Origin: Imbricaverruca yamaguchii | Taxonomy: Eukaryota > Arthropoda > Thecostraca > Neoverrucidae | NCBI GenBank assembly: GCA_034440575.1 | Contig: JAOTOL010001605.1 | Span: 1,008,501-1,072,500, forward strand | Direction of reading: 5' to 3' | DNA length: 64,000 nt | Shown here: piece after piece, positions 20,820-32,225 of the stretch | Numbering within the stretch: the stretch's first letter is position 1 | Layout of the letters: each line of letters starts with the position of its first letter | Position numbers and translations under genes: made by a program | The notes under the pieces: generated by a model | Seen by the model: only the letters and a program-made list of their open reading frames with translations | Told to the model about the DNA's origin: nothing | The model's database searches: none

Positions 20820-22330
20820 GTGGCGCTACTCCAGGACGCTCTCCAGTGCATCTCAGCTCGTCGCGTTTCCAGACGGCGGTACCGTCACAGCAGAAAATAA
20901 GTGCCTCCGAAGAAATGGCGGCCTTCAGAACTTCAGAACAAGTCGCCCCATACATGTTCTTCGACCCGACCCTGTGTCCAGTGGGAGAACTAGCGACAAA
21001 TTTGCAGATACAACGCTACACCTAAAGCCACAGGACATATTATATCATGGGTTTTGGGTCAATTCTTGTTTGCTCTTGAAAATGTTGCAAAGTGACAGAG
21101 TCCATGCATGACAGGTGCAACATTCGGTTTAGGCCAGACGCAAGCCGCCAAAGTTGTGACAATAGTCGTAAGGCACCAGGGAAGAGATATGGACAGAGGA
21201 TGGGAGAGACATGATCTTTTAGGGAAAGCAACTCTTGTTGCTACAAGCTGATTCCTGTCTCTAGTCCAGGGTGTGTTCTTCCCCGAGTGCGAAATGCTCT
21301 TTTTCATCAGCCAATAGTGCAAATGGGCGACGGTATTAGTACATATAGTAGGTATAATATACAGAATGTGGAGAACACCTAAAGGTTAAACCAATTGAAA
21401 AACAAATTTGACTTTAAAAAGCACACACAAAGGAAACTGTAAAAGCCTCGGCATGCCACGTATCAGAAACCTGTCGCGGTGATCAAAGCATGAATTGCGG
21501 TGTTCCATAACTACCACGGCAACGGACCACAAGTGCATCCTATAGAACTTGCCAAATCAGTATTCAGGTGAGTCAACAGTGGAATCGCAAGAGCTTCTAT
21601 TACCAGAATAAATTACAATACATTACTATTCAGTATTGACAATCCCAGCCCTGAATCCTGCCTATGACAAAAGATATTCGAGATGCAATTTTAGTCAGCG
21701 CGAATTTCTGCACAGAATTCCAAGCTTCCGCGAATGCAAATGTGGAAAGGTAGTCGCGGAGCGAGTAACGCCCACCATACCATTACAGAATCCCACTCTC
21801 TCAGCACATTTTTGTCGAGACGTCATCACATTTTCCGCCGTCGAAACGAGCTCGAGAATCGAGCCCCAACTCGGTGTCGACGAGTTACCCAAACCGGTTA
21901 CAAGTTACCGCACCGTTACACTCTGTCTCGGTGTCAGCGGCAACAACAAGACCTCCGAGCCGATCTGAGGATCAGCAATACATAACGGACCTAGGATCGG
22001 CGGCTGTGCGGACGCCACTAGCGCTGGGACGGCCGGAGAAGGCACGGCCGGAGGTCCATCTGTCTCCGTAGCGGAGGTGCCGTCGTCTTGGAGAAAAACA
22101 CGTGTCTGCTCGGATCGCTCCACAAGAATAGTATGGGGATTGTGGGAGAGCGTGTTTTACACAAAGGCAGAGCGTACCTTTACAAATGATCGTTGAAGAG
22201 AAGTAAATTCCACGTACACACGTACACCCCGTACAATTCTGATCGTCCTTTTGACGTTGCCCGCAACATGTGAACTTATGCGCTTACTTTTCGAGAGCTC
22301 AACCTGACAAAAAACTTGTAAACAAGTGAC
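20820..22330. other. Single-copy DNA, nothing recognised
   Basis: AT-richer sequence. A 110-codon plus-strand frame at 21636-21968 has no recognisable domain. No dispersed repeat from this window occurs here. Confidence 0.45.
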
Positions 22331-22404
22331 CTTGATGATTGGTCGGCAGCTGGTATCGGCATGATGGCAATCCAAGCACGTGGTGGGATGTGCTTGTTCA
22401 CACT

Positions 22405-22492
22405 GACGGGAGGCGAAGGCGCCGCGGGGAATCTAACCCATCACCTCCGGCATGCCAGACGCTCATTTTAACCACTGAGCTACCGACGCCCT
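22405..22492 (-). mobile_element. SINE family C, tRNA-like head relic
   Basis: On the minus strand: GGGCGTCGGTAGCTCAGTGG (A-box region), CGTCTGGCATGCCGGAGG, then GGGTTAGATTCCCC (B-box with one change). It aligns with the heads at 45674 and 61690. TAGCTCAGTGG and GGCATGCC resemble tRNA-Ala(TGC); that source is inference. Confidence 0.7.
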
Positions 22493-22620
22493 GCAGTGCC
22501 ACCGGTTCACCAGACGCTCATGTTAACCACTGAGCTTCCAACGAGCTGCAGTGTCACCAGTTCATCAGACGCTCATTTTAACCACTGAGCTACCGACGCC
22601 CTGCAGTGTCAGCAGCTCAG
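22456..22620. repeat. 55-bp tandem triplication including a SINE-C A-box
   Basis: Three 55-bp units start at 22456, 22511 and 22566. Each contains CAGACGCTCATTTTAACC, ACTGAGCTACCGACGCC and CTGCAGTGYCA. The first two blocks are the 5' part of the SINE-C head, so a retroposon edge plus flank has been tandemly amplified. Confidence 0.93.
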
Positions 22621-23519
22621 CTCGTTGATGACGTGCGAGTGTTCTCAGTTTTGATCAGGAGTTAGGGACTGAGACGTGTGACAAGAAATTGAGGAAAGCC
22701 CCGAATATAAATACCATGAGCAAATTAGTATTGAGATTCGAGGGAATTCGGTGATGGCTTGTCTGAAAACCGGCATGCACCTGCAGGAAAAGTTACTTCA
22801 CTAGCCCCATTCTCTCCGTTTAATGCTGATTATCTGCAGGCTTGTATAGCTTGCAATATGCAACACTATACATAAGCATAAAACAGATACATATAGCATG
22901 TACCCATCTGGCATAACTGTCATTTGTGTCACGAATATAAACGTATAAATGCAAGACACTAATTCTCAGTGTCAACTTCTAAATAAAAATGTCAGGCCAA
23001 ATCCGCGAAAGCAATGGGAGGGTCAAAATCAATTGGGGTCACCAATAGGGGTCCGTTCTCAGAATTGAAATCCTTGTGGACCGAGCCGACACTGCTGACG
23101 GGGAGGGGACACGTCTCTCTTCAAAAACGCACACGTCGACAGCCACGCCGATGCCTGTTCCGTGTGTACCCAGCTGCATCTGATGGCAGGTGTTGACTGC
23201 CTCCTGGTCGTCCGACGCCGGGCGTCGGTCGGGCGGGGCATTGTCATGCGCTCCTGCCTCCCGCTACCCAGCCTGCTGCGACGTCAATCCACAGCTTAAT
23301 AAACTCTAAATATTACATAAATGGGAATGCCTGGGCGCGAGACGAAGCGCAATATAACCCGAGAAGCTGACCCAACATACAACTGCAATACGCGTCAGGT
23401 GTAGGAACACTGGCCCCGAGGCTTGGCCGAGCTTTTTCACCATGCTGGTCCGCTGAACGTCCGGGGCGGGAGGGGCTCGGACCGCTTCCGTGAGTCAGAG
23501 AGGGCCTCCCCTGACACGT
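22621..23519. other. Single-copy DNA, nothing recognised
   Basis: AT-rich to about 23000, then mixed. A TGCAATATG..TATACATAAGCATAAAA string near 22853 has a close counterpart at about 26295, which may mark a short unclassified repeat. Confidence 0.4.
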
Positions 23520-23703
23520 TAGCTGGGGGTTGGCCGAGTGGTTAAGGTGTTTGGCTCTGGGTACCAAAGGTTCTAGGTTCGACACTAGCGCCGCTCGGAA
23601 CATTTCCCAATCCCGCGCCCCACCGAAACAGTGTGGGCGGCGCCATTATCCGTGAATGTGCAGAAACTGCGTCGTGAACCGCCCAATAAACAAACTAGCT
23701 GGG
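23520..23703 (+). mobile_element. SINE family A, full-length, with TSD
   Basis: A 168-nt insert (23528-23695) lies between 8-bp repeats TAGCTGGG. It has the A-box GGCCGAGTGGTTAAGG, B-box AGGTTCGACAC, the linker ACATTTCCCAATCCCGC, the shared 3' domain and an AATAAACAAAC tail. Confidence 0.9.
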
Positions 23704-23800
23704 AGGCCGCATCAGTGGCCTCCCATCAGATCAGTCCCAGTCATCAGTGGCCGCATCAGATCAGTCCCAGTCATCGATCAGCCCCCCCCCCCCCCCACAC
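23704..23800. repeat. Small duplication and C-run
   Basis: CATCAGATCAGTCCCAGTCATC occurs in two copies about 34 bp apart, followed by a run of about 14 C at 23782. Confidence 0.8.
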
Positions 23801-24054
23801 CCCTCGCCCTCAGCTTTAGCATTACAGGAGGAGGAGCCTGGTTTCCTCGGAGAGTAGGTTTCGCCGAAGGGACATTCGCCGATGGGCGCGGCCATCAGTC
23901 AAAATTCATTCGACGAGATCCTGATGAGTTAGAAGTACTTTGTCTCCACTGACCTCCCATCGACTCGGAGCAGCGCTTTATGATTTCTCGTTATGGGCGC
24001 CTGAACACCACCAGAATCAAGCGTCCCTACCTCTTGCGGAGTGGGAAACTGGGA

Positions 24055-24196
24055 ATGGGAGGGGATGGGAGGGGTGGTGAGGTGAGGTGAGGTGAGGGGA
24101 GGGGAGGGGAGGGGAGGGGAGGGGAGGGGAGGGGAGGGGAGGGGAGATGAGGGGAGGGGAGATGAGGGGAGGTGAGGGGAGATGAGGGGAAGTAGC
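24055..24196. repeat. GGGGA/GGTGA polypurine microsatellite
   Basis: About 28 units of a 5-bp G-rich motif, all A/G apart from scattered T on the plus strand. G-quadruplex and triplex potential are inferred from composition. Confidence 0.92.
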
Positions 24197-25190
24197 ACCC
24201 TTTCAAATTTTATACGAACTTAGCATTGATCATGTGTGTTGCATGGAAAGAATAGCCTTCAAAATAGTTTTTGTTCGCTCCTCCAAAAATAAGTCTTGAG
24301 ACGGTCCCCATGCCATAGCTACCCACCCAACCTCCCCCTAATATATACGGGCATCTAAATAATCCTCCCAATTAAAGGTTCTCGGTTCCGGCTTTGTTTA
24401 CCAATCCGTGAAACCATGCGCAACATAAACTATGGTCAGGAAGCGGACAGATATCTAAACAATCCTCAACCGCGTATTCATATATTTATATTCATTCATT
24501 AATATTCGCCCGCGTCCCCGTATCTCGCACGCTCCCACTAGCCACCCGGGACCGGAAACGCAGGTCCCGCGAGCGGGCTGTGGCGGCTGGGCAGCTGGCA
24601 CCGACCGCTGCCATCCGGTTTTCGGGTGTTGACACGTGGGGGGTCACCACCCCCACACCTGGACATGGTGATGGGGTGGGGTCACACCCGGCGCACGGGA
24701 CTCCTGCACGTCGTCGACGTCGGCAGCGGAGGCTCAGCGACCCGCGGTCCTACACTTCGACACATCCCAACGTGCTGTTATCCCGCCTCATCTTCATTGA
24801 AGACGTAGTGAAAGGTGCAGCAAATGTTGAGACAACTGATGGAACACCGAGTGCTGCACGTCCCTCTCCCGCCATTGTGCAGCCGGGCGAGGCTTCACTG
24901 TGATAATGCCGTCCCGTAATGAATCGCATGATGTAGCCGCCGATCCAAACAAAGCATGCTCGCCCGTGAAGCGCGTCCGTGTTTGTTTATAGCGGGCGTC
25001 TGGTGCGGACGGTCGAGCCTTTCCAGGAGAAGATCCAATATTTGATCACGGGAAAGGTAGAGTTGAGACTTCTCGGAGGATGTCGCCAGGTCAGAATATC
25101 ACCTCGTGGACTCTCCGAGGGAAATGTACAGAAATGTCGGCCGCCATCGCCGATGGGCGAATCAAGATAGTTGTATTGAAGCATCGACAC
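24197..25190. other. Single-copy DNA, nothing recognised
   Basis: No array or dispersed family. A plus-strand frame of about 107 codons at 24580 shows no domain. Confidence 0.4.
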
Positions 25191-25192
25191 CA

Positions 25193-25282
25193 CTAACGTC
25201 ACTGACTAGTGACGCCGCCACCGTCACTGGCCAGTGACGCCGCCGACGCCACCGACATCACTGGCCAGTGACACCAGCCGCC
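25193..25282. repeat. Palindrome-bearing short repeat, about 3 units
   Basis: CGTCACTGGCCAGTGACGCC and close variants occur at about 25196, 25222 and 25255. Each is centred on a perfect palindrome, CACTGGCCAGTG, in two of the three. Confidence 0.88.
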
Positions 25283-25337
25283 GCCGCCGGCAGCATCACA
25301 TCAGCCAGCCAGAGCTGCGTGACACTTACCCACAGCT

Positions 25338-25605
25338 CTGTTGGCAGCAGATGGATGGACGGTTGGTAGCAGATGGATGGACTGTTGGTAGCAGATGGAT
25401 GGACTGTTGGTAGCAGATGGATGGAGTTGCGTGGATGGAGTGGATGGTGTTGGTAGCAGATGGATGGACTGTTGGTAGCAGATGGATGGACTGTTGGTAG
25501 CAGATGGATGGACGGTTGGTAGCAGATGGATGGACGGTTGGTAGCAGATGGATGGACTGTTGGTAGCAGATGGATGGACTGTTGGTAGCAGATGGCAGCA
25601 GATGG
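25338..25605. repeat. 22-bp minisatellite, about 12 units
   Basis: The unit is GTTGGTAGCAGATGGATGGACT. One irregular segment (GGAGTTGCGTGGATGGAGTGG) sits at about 25418-25448. Confidence 0.93.
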
Positions 25606-25734
25606 TCAGCAGGCGCCGGCGTCCAGCCGCCATCAGTGAGAGGTGGACGGCGCCGCTGTTCGGACATTTCAGCGCGGGCAGCACCGTCGGTTTGTTTGAC
25701 ACCGGAGCCGCTCGACTATTGCCAATAACTGCTG

Positions 25735-25880
25735 CGGTTGGTTTTACGAGTCGGCTGTCGGGTCATCTATCGTCGTCAGTCTTTCACACCGTTTGTCGCG
25801 GGCGGAGAGTAGCGACAAGCGGGATACGCACCCACAACCTTTCGTTCGGGAGACAGGCATCTTACCCCTAGACTACTCGT
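25735..25880 (-). mobile_element. SINE family B, diverged copy
   Basis: GGTTGGTTTTACGA, TTTGTCGCGGGCGGAGAG and CCCACAACCTTTCG, then ACCCCTAGACTACTCG, match family B throughout, with many substitutions. The B-box complement is mutated (GATACGCACCC). No TSD seen, consistent with age. Confidence 0.85.
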
Positions 25881-26505
25881 GGATATCACAAATGGCTGTC
25901 AAAGCACTGCGAAATAATAGCCGAGTGTCACAAATGGCTCACCAGCCTACCGATTAAGCTCAGGAGTGGAGAAGAAACAATCGGGCACGAGGGCACAACG
26001 CAAGGTATGAAATCTGGAACAGTTCTAAGATTAATGAGCCTCGGAAAATCTTTCTGCGAAACGATGGCTGGATCAACGGCTGGATTTTGCTCTCTCCAAC
26101 AAATGGTTTGGGTGGGAAGAGAGATGTCCCAATCCGAATAATGCATAAAAACGAAGTAATACAGCTCCTTCTTGCTTACTTCAGAATCGCTCGCACCAGA
26201 CAGCGAGTAGCAGATCTGAGAAAAATACAATCATTGTCGGAGATGCAACACAGAAATATGAAGTTGATGGACGAAACACTGTATTTTATATCATGCAATA
26301 TGTAGCATTATACATAAACATAAAAGTGTATTCCACAAATTCCTCAAGAAAGGGATCTAATAGCTTCTCTGGTCTTTCTAGGTTCCAAAGAAAAACATGT
26401 TGTTTATTACATTGACCACATCGGTACATAACAAGATTTTTACCCTGCCATGAGGGTATTACCCCGCCATGAGCTTCCTAAAAAAAAATCAGCACAAATT
26501 GAGAC
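25881..26505. other. Single-copy DNA, nothing recognised
   Basis: TCACAAATGGCT occurs twice (25886 and 25928). It could flank a 30-bp insertion, but the insert matches nothing else. Confidence 0.4.
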
Positions 26506-26507
26506 TT

Positions 26508-26940
26508 CCCGCCGTCTATCAGTCTGTCCATCTCCCCGTCTTTTCGTCTGTCCCTCTGTCCGTCTGTCCGTCTGCCAGTCTGCCGTTTGCCCGTCTCTCC
26601 GTCTCCGTCAATCCGTCCGCCCGCCTCTCTGTCTGCCCGTCCGCCTTTATACATGCCGCCCATCCATTCATTTCCTTCATCTATTCCATCTGTTTCCGTC
26701 TATCTTTCCCGATGTATCATTCTCCATTGATCTTTCTCCACCTATATTTGTGTTTCCGGTTCTGTTTTCTCTCTGCTCCCTCACTCCTTCACACACTCAC
26801 TCACTCACACTAACACTCACTCTCTCACTCACTCACTCACTCACTCACTCACTCACTCACTCACTCACTCATTCACTCACTCATACTCACACACTCTCTC
26901 TCCCTCTCTCTCTCTCCTCTCTCTCTTCTCTCACTCGCGT
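26508..26940. repeat. Pyrimidine-rich simple repeats
   Basis: CCGTCTGT/CCGTCTCT-type runs (26515-26640), then (ACTC)n at about 26785-26892, then CTCTCTCT to 26935. Frames across it are low-complexity. Confidence 0.9.
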
Positions 26941-26944
26941 CCCC

Positions 26945-27440
26945 CACCGTCCATCCTCTCCTCCGTCGCCGTCGGGCCGGCCGACGTGCCAAGTTCCAGC
27001 TGCACACGCGCCGGCCGCCGGCCCGGCCCGTGCGGCGCTGTCGCGCACCTCGGCCGATGCCGATCGGCACCGACGGCGGCGCGCCAAGAGACGCGCGCGC
27101 GCCCAGTGAGCCGGCCGTGGTCGATCACGCCGCGGCCGCACGGCAACAGAGCGGCCGACGGCCGGCCGGCGGACGCGCCGGGGGCGGCGCCGCCGGCCGG
27201 CGCCGGCCTGGCGCCCCGACGGCCGGCGCGCTGGACGTCGGATCACGCCGCGCGCCCCAGCTCGTCGGCGGCGACGACGACGACAAACGCCGAGAGCGGC
27301 GGCACCTGATCGGCGCGCGAGACACGGTGTGGTGAGCGCGGCCGCCGGTCGACACGTATTCCGCTGCCGTGCGGTGTGCAGACCGTGGTCGACACCGCGC
27401 CGGCGCCAGCGGCCGGCGCCAGAACAATGGCTGTCCAGTC
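26945..27440. other. CpG-dense GC-rich block
   Basis: Extremely rich in GCCGGCCGG and CGGCGCC strings. All frames are nearly stop-free because of composition. No domain recognised. Confidence 0.5.
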
Positions 27441-27753
27441 CTCCCGGTGATACGCATCTACCTGCGACGAATGGTACGGAGAGACTCCGACATCACGCGC
27501 CGTGACTGACGTGACACCGTGACTGACGTGACTCCGACATCACCCACACGCGAGCGCGGACTGGCTCACTTGGCCGCCCGGCCACATGCCAACGCCTAAT
27601 TCCCAGTGCTCAATGACTTAATGATTTGCATTGGCTAATAAACAAAGTTGAAGATGCGTCAACTGGTCGACCGTCGATAGCCACCAGACCACGTCTGGTC
27701 AGCTCTGTTCGAATCACGTTACCGCTATTTTAAGGACTTGTTTAAACGAACTG

Positions 27754-27836
27754 GTGGGTGGTCAAGTTAGTTAGTTATTTGGGCTTAGGGGCGCTTCGAC
27801 TGCTTCGGTCATACAGCGCCCGTGTGGGTGGTCAAG
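27754..27836 (-). mobile_element. Mini-retroposon family D, copy 4, with TSD
   Basis: A 57-nt insert (27767-27823) lies between perfect 13-bp repeats GTGGGTGGTCAAG. Tail TTAGTTAGTTATTTGGGC, then GGGGCGCTTCGACTGC, ending CATACAGCGCCC. Confidence 0.93.
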
Positions 27837-28193
27837 CTATTGCGTACATTATACGGATTATATCATACGCTATAAGGCACGGAGATCACACACTAAAGGT
27901 GATTTCCGAAAATTCACGCCCACTAAATAACGAAAGTTCACGCCCACTAAAGTATGGTTAGAAAGACATCCGTACAACATTGGTGACGAAACTAAGACGC
28001 AGAAGGGAACGATATCTCATCCCTCTCCACTCCGAATCCATCTACTCGCACCATTATATATAGCCAAGAAGGGCATGCAACATATCACCAAAACTGGCGT
28101 GTACGCACTCGCCGTTTGGGGTGTTGTTTGGGTATGCCCTGTGGCATCACTAGTGTCCGCATCCGTTATTGGTCTCTCTCGATAAGCTTACTC
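27837..28193. other. Single-copy DNA, nothing recognised
   Basis: One small duplication, TTCACGCCCACTAAA, at about 27912 and 27936. No gene. Confidence 0.45.
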
Positions 28194-28281
28194 CACGCAG
28201 AATCGCTGGGCGCTACATAATCAGTAGCAGTTGATGCGCCCTTAAGCCCAAATAATCAATCAATCAATCACGCAGAATCGC
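28194..28281 (+). mobile_element. Mini-retroposon family D, copy 5, with TSD
   Basis: A 62-nt insert (28207-28268) lies between perfect 13-bp repeats CACGCAGAATCGC. It is the only plus-oriented D copy: hairpin GGGCGCTACATAATC .. GATGCGCCC, then CTTAAGCCCAAATAATC and an AATC-repeat tail. Confidence 0.93.
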
Positions 28282-28500
28282 GGCGTAATATCACGCCTGG
28301 GCTACGCCAATGGCAAACTACCAGAACACATTGACCAACTTTCACTCGGCCAGTACAGTGCACTTGTTGATGCATTCGGGCCGATTCTAGGAACCTCCAG
28401 ACCGAAGGTTAACTTGCTCAGCTCCCGTACCGCAAAACATAACATCGGCGCAATGTCGCTGACGCCACGTCGGTGTGGCACCGCATGCTTTACGGAGCTG
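28282..28500. other. Single-copy DNA with an unassigned open frame
   Basis: A plus-strand frame beginning before 28300 reads LPEHIDQLSLGQYSALVDAF and continues. It has a less repetitive composition than its surroundings, but I do not recognise it and it runs into a D element. No function is proposed. Confidence 0.25.
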
Positions 28501-28501
28501 G

Positions 28502-28552
28502 ATATTCGGGCTCGGGGGCGCATCAACTGCGTCGGCCATGCAGCGCCCTCAG
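28502..28552 (-). mobile_element. Mini-retroposon family D, copy 6
   Basis: TATTCGGGCTCGGGGGCGCATCAACTGCG (split here: TATTCGGGCTCG, then GGGGCGCATCAACTGCG) followed by GCCATGCAGCGCCC. The complete hairpin is present; the tail is short and no TSD was found. Confidence 0.75.
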
Positions 28553-28784
28553 TAAGGCGACGCCGCACCGACTTCAGTGGCCCCACCTCCTCCACAGAGC
28601 GGCCTGATCGTGTCCGACACGCGCTGTGGCCGGCACGACCACACCACGCCAGGCCAGCCGGCACACCGTCCGCCCTACCCGGCCGTCATGTATCGCCGGC
28701 GTCCGCGGAATCTGCGCGTCGGCCTGATGACGCAATCAGCGTCGGTTCCGGCTCGCCCGGAGCGTCGCCACCGTGTCGACGGGA

Positions 28785-29015
28785 CACCGCGGCGGGACGG
28801 GACGGGACGGGACGTGGCGCGACGGGACGGGACGGGACGGGACGGGACGTGGCGCGACGCGACGGGACTGGATTCGAAGGGACGGGACGCGACGCGACGG
28901 GATTCGAAGGGACGGGACGGGACGGGACGCGACGGGACTCGAAGCGACTCGAAGCGACGCGACGCGACGCGACGCGACGCGACGCGGCGGGACGGGACGG
29001 GACGCTACCAGCGTC
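28785..29015. repeat. GGGAC/GCGAC 5-bp repeat
   Basis: Dominated by GGGAC with GCGAC and GATTCGAA interruptions, about 45 units. The GGGACGGGACGGGACGGG segments can fold as G-quadruplexes (inference). Confidence 0.93.
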
Positions 29016-29039
29016 CCCGGGGTGGCATGAGACCAGCCG

Positions 29040-29292
29040 GCCGTGCCACCGTTCCGTGTCAGGGTGGTGTGGTGACGGTGCTATGTCGACACCGACACCA
29101 GTGTCCCGGGGTGACACTGGTGTCGGTGCTCTGCTCCGTGTCAGACTGGTGTCAGGGCGGTGTGGTAACGATGGTGTCCCGACACCGACACCAGTATCTC
29201 GGGGTCACACATGCCGCTGCTCCGTGTCAGAAGTGTCAGAGCGGTGTGGTAACGGTGGTGTCCCGACACCGACACCAGTGACCCCGGGGCCG
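29040..29292. repeat. About 65-bp repeat carrying a strong inverted repeat
   Basis: CCGACACCGACACCAGT recurs with GTGTGGTRACGRTGGTGTC. At 29090-29105 and 29113-29128 lie perfectly complementary 16-bp arms (CACCGACACCAGTGTC and its complement) with a 7-nt loop. Confidence 0.88.
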
Positions 29293-29439
29293 ACAGCCGA
29301 CGCGGCCGGCCGGGCCGACGCACTGCGTGGCGCCGCCGGCGGCGATATCTGGGCCGGCGGCGCCACGGCCGCGCCGGTCCATTGCCGCGCCGATCGATGG
29401 CTCGACGTCATGCGGCCGTGCAACAGGCCGCCGCTGCAG

Positions 29440-29660
29440 CCGACAGCTGCTCAACAGCTGGCAAACAGCTGGTCCGGGCAGCTGTCAACAACTGGTACAG
29501 GCGGCTGGTCCGGGCAGCTGGCCAACAGCTAGTACGGGCACTGGCCAACAGCTGGACCGGGCAGCTGACCAACAGCTAGTACGGGCACTGGCCAACAGCT
29601 GGACCGTGGAGCCGGCTAACAGTTGGTCCGGGCAGCTGGCCAACAGGTAACCTCGCTGTA
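29440..29660. repeat. AACAGCTGG-rich minisatellite
   Basis: Units combining GCCAACAGCTGGACCGGGC with GCCAACAGCTAGTACGGGC, with a period near 28 bp and a composite of about 57 bp. Degenerate at both ends. Confidence 0.85.
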
Positions 29661-29799
29661 TGGTCAACAGCTGTCTTAGATAGCTTACGGTTGGTCCAGG
29701 CAGCTAGTCGAGACAAAGACGCCAGAGGACAGCTGGATAGTGTGTGTTGTCTTCAGCACGTACGAGCAGCTGATATGCATAGTAGTCGGCTGGCCGCCG

Positions 29800-30466
29800 G
29801 ACGGATTAGCAGTGATGTATCGCCGTGTACACTGTGTAAGGACCTGAACTATTCAAGTGTAATGGACCTGAACCTGTTGATGATTCATAGTACTGTGAAT
29901 TGATCAGGGCTTGAAACCTGAACTATGCATATGGTAACCTGTTGATGTATCGCCGTGTGCAGTATGTATGGGCAGTATGGTAACCTGTTGATGTATCGCC
30001 GTGTGCAGTATGTATGGGCAGTATGGTAACCTGTTGATGTATCGCCGTGTGCAGTATGTATGAGCAGTATGGTAACATGATGATGTATCGCCGTGTGCAG
30101 TATGTATGGGCAGTATGGTAACCTGTTGCTGTATCGCCGTGTGCAATATGTACGAGCAGTATGGTAACCTGTTGATGTATTGCCGTGTGCAGTATGTATG
30201 ATCAGAATGGTAACTGATGTAATGCAGTATGGTAACCTGGATGTATCGCCGTGTGCAGTATTTATGAGCAGTATGGTAACATGATGATGTATCGCCGTGT
30301 GCAGTATGTATGGGCAGTATGGTAACCTGTTGATGTATCGCCGTATGCAGTATGCATGAGCAGTATGGTAACCTGTTGATGTATTGCCGTGTGCAGTATG
30401 TGTGGGCAGTATGGTAACCTGTTGATGTATCGCCGTGTGCAGTGTGTATGGGCAGTATGGTAACTA
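29800..30466. repeat. 46-bp minisatellite, about 11 units plus decayed edge
   Basis: The unit is ATGGTAACCTGTTGATG, TATCGCCGTGTGCAG, TATGTATGGGCAGT. Left of 29930 degenerate relatives (GATGTATCGCCGTGTACACTG) mark an old edge. A shortened, rearranged unit lies at about 30185-30240. Confidence 0.93.
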
Positions 30467-31620
30467 GCTTTTAACCTTTTTTCAACATTGTTTGCGAACT
30501 CCCGTCATTCTGACACGGGTTTTTACGGTAATTCCGAATATCAACTTCTTTCCACATTTTTTGTTTGTTTGTTTTTCCCCATGGTTCGCTGTCAAAATGT
30601 GGACTTATGACATATTTTGGGCTGTGGTTATCAATATGAATAAAACAAAGCTTTACCTGGTTATGTGTATTAAAGCTTGGACAACAGAAATTAACTTGAC
30701 AGCAGATTCAGTGCACTTGCGTAATCCATTGATGCCTAAAATTAAACTTCAAATGAAGCGTTTGCATAGTCCAAGTTTCATTTATACCTGGCGGTAGTGT
30801 TAGACGTCGCGATCCACACTGCATTGGGCGATATTTTGGCGACCAGGTAACATTGATGACTATTGTAATTATTGGATTGCAAACTAGATATGTTCAGTCC
30901 GTTTCAAGCATTGTGTGCGAGCTGGTGGTCGTTAATTTCAAGTGAATCGCGAATCGGCAGATATTAGCAGAATACGCGATGAGCTTTCAGTTCATAATAT
31001 TTCGTACCGCGAGCAATACTTAGAACCTAATAGATACTAAGTATTAAGATCAATGAAGTGTTGACGGGGCCCACAAGCTACTGATGCAATCATTTTCCTC
31101 CTGACATGCCAAAATAAAGCATTAACCTTACGTCGCTTGTTATGAAAATACATAAGGTCTCCGTCCGATTCTGATAGACTAGCCCATCAGAAGCACTCCA
31201 TCCATATCAGACGTAATGCATTGCGCTCGGCATTTAGATATGTCATGCTTGCATTGCACACACATTACGGTCCGACCTGACCTGAGCGCATTTTGTTAGA
31301 TTGTACTTGGTTTAGGGCGTGTGCATCCTGTCCGTCGGCTCCGACCACCGCTGCCTATCGTTCAGCTGTCAGTTTTACCGACCTCTCTGTTGACTGTGAG
31401 TGTCAAGGAACTCCTGCCTGAAGTTGTTCTTCGATGAACTTCAGCATGTTTTCCTCGTCGAAGGCGGTTCTACATCCTGTCAGTCTTGCATGCACTGCTA
31501 AACTCCGACCGGTTCGATGCATGACTCGGCACGCCAGTGCAGGCGCGGGGTCTGAAATCACCGACTTGTGCCGCATTATGTGGAAAGGTTTTCCCTTTGG
31601 TGCACGGTTCCATCTCCAAT
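30467..31620. other. Single-copy AT-rich DNA, nothing recognised
   Basis: About 1.1 kb without arrays or dispersed elements. The 101-codon plus frame at 30492 has no recognised domain. Confidence 0.45.
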
Positions 31621-31629
31621 CAGAAAATG

Positions 31630-32225
31630 TGACCTTGGCCTAACGCCAACGTCACCATATTCAAAACGCCCATGCGTGTCGTCCATGTACGTCGATTGTC
31701 GAAGGTTGCATGAAATTATATTCCGTAGTCCCGGTGTATGGGCGTAGCAACTCTTTAAAATGGTTTTGTGCATTTTTAGTGACCTTCACCTGAAACCAAG
31801 ATCACCGCATAGAAAAGTCCCAAGTATGGCGACTATGTCACGCCGAATGGTGAAGATTTCATGAAATTTGGTTCAGTAGTTTAGGAGCATGGGCACAGCA
31901 ACAATTGAAAACAAAGATGTACTTATTTTGCGAAATTTGGTCAAAGTCATGGTCACCGTATTGCAAAGTCCCAAGTAAATCGACTAGGCATCGAATGTTG
32001 AAGGTTTCATGGAATTCAGTCCAGCGGTTTAGGAGCATTGGCACCGCAACATTGCCAAAATGGCCGCTTCCAATGCAATGGGCAATTCACTAGCTTTACG
32101 TAACGGTGAGAGTCACCATATTCAAAAGTTCCACGTAGATTGACTATGATGTATCGATTTGTGAAGGCTTCATGAAAATCGGTTCGGTAGTTTCGGAGTA
32201 CGGGCACGGCAACAACCCAGGGCAA
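31630..32225 (+). repeat. Degenerate tandem repeat, 4 units of about 150-162 bp
   Basis: Each unit has a core like GAAGGTTTCATGRAATT .. GGTTCAGTAGTTTAGGAG .. GGGCACAGCAAC, with cores at about 31698, 31848, 31998 and 32160. A second conserved block, GTCACCATATTCAAAA / GTCACCGTATTGCAAAG, precedes most cores. Units have diverged greatly, so this is an old array. Similar cores occur as dispersed repeats in marine invertebrates as far as I recall; I cannot check this here. Confidence 0.8.

Noticed and set aside
25886..25939. Direct repeat TCACAAATGGCT flanking a 30-bp segment as another D-type insertion
   Set aside because: The segment does not match the D hairpin or tail; one 12-bp repeat alone is not enough.
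26508..26940. Serine/leucine-rich coding exon
   Set aside because: It is a pyrimidine microsatellite; the translation is low-complexity.
28282..28560. Plus-strand open frame with a normal-looking amino-acid mix
   Set aside because: It runs into a D element and into a GC-rich repeat, and I could not connect it to any family.
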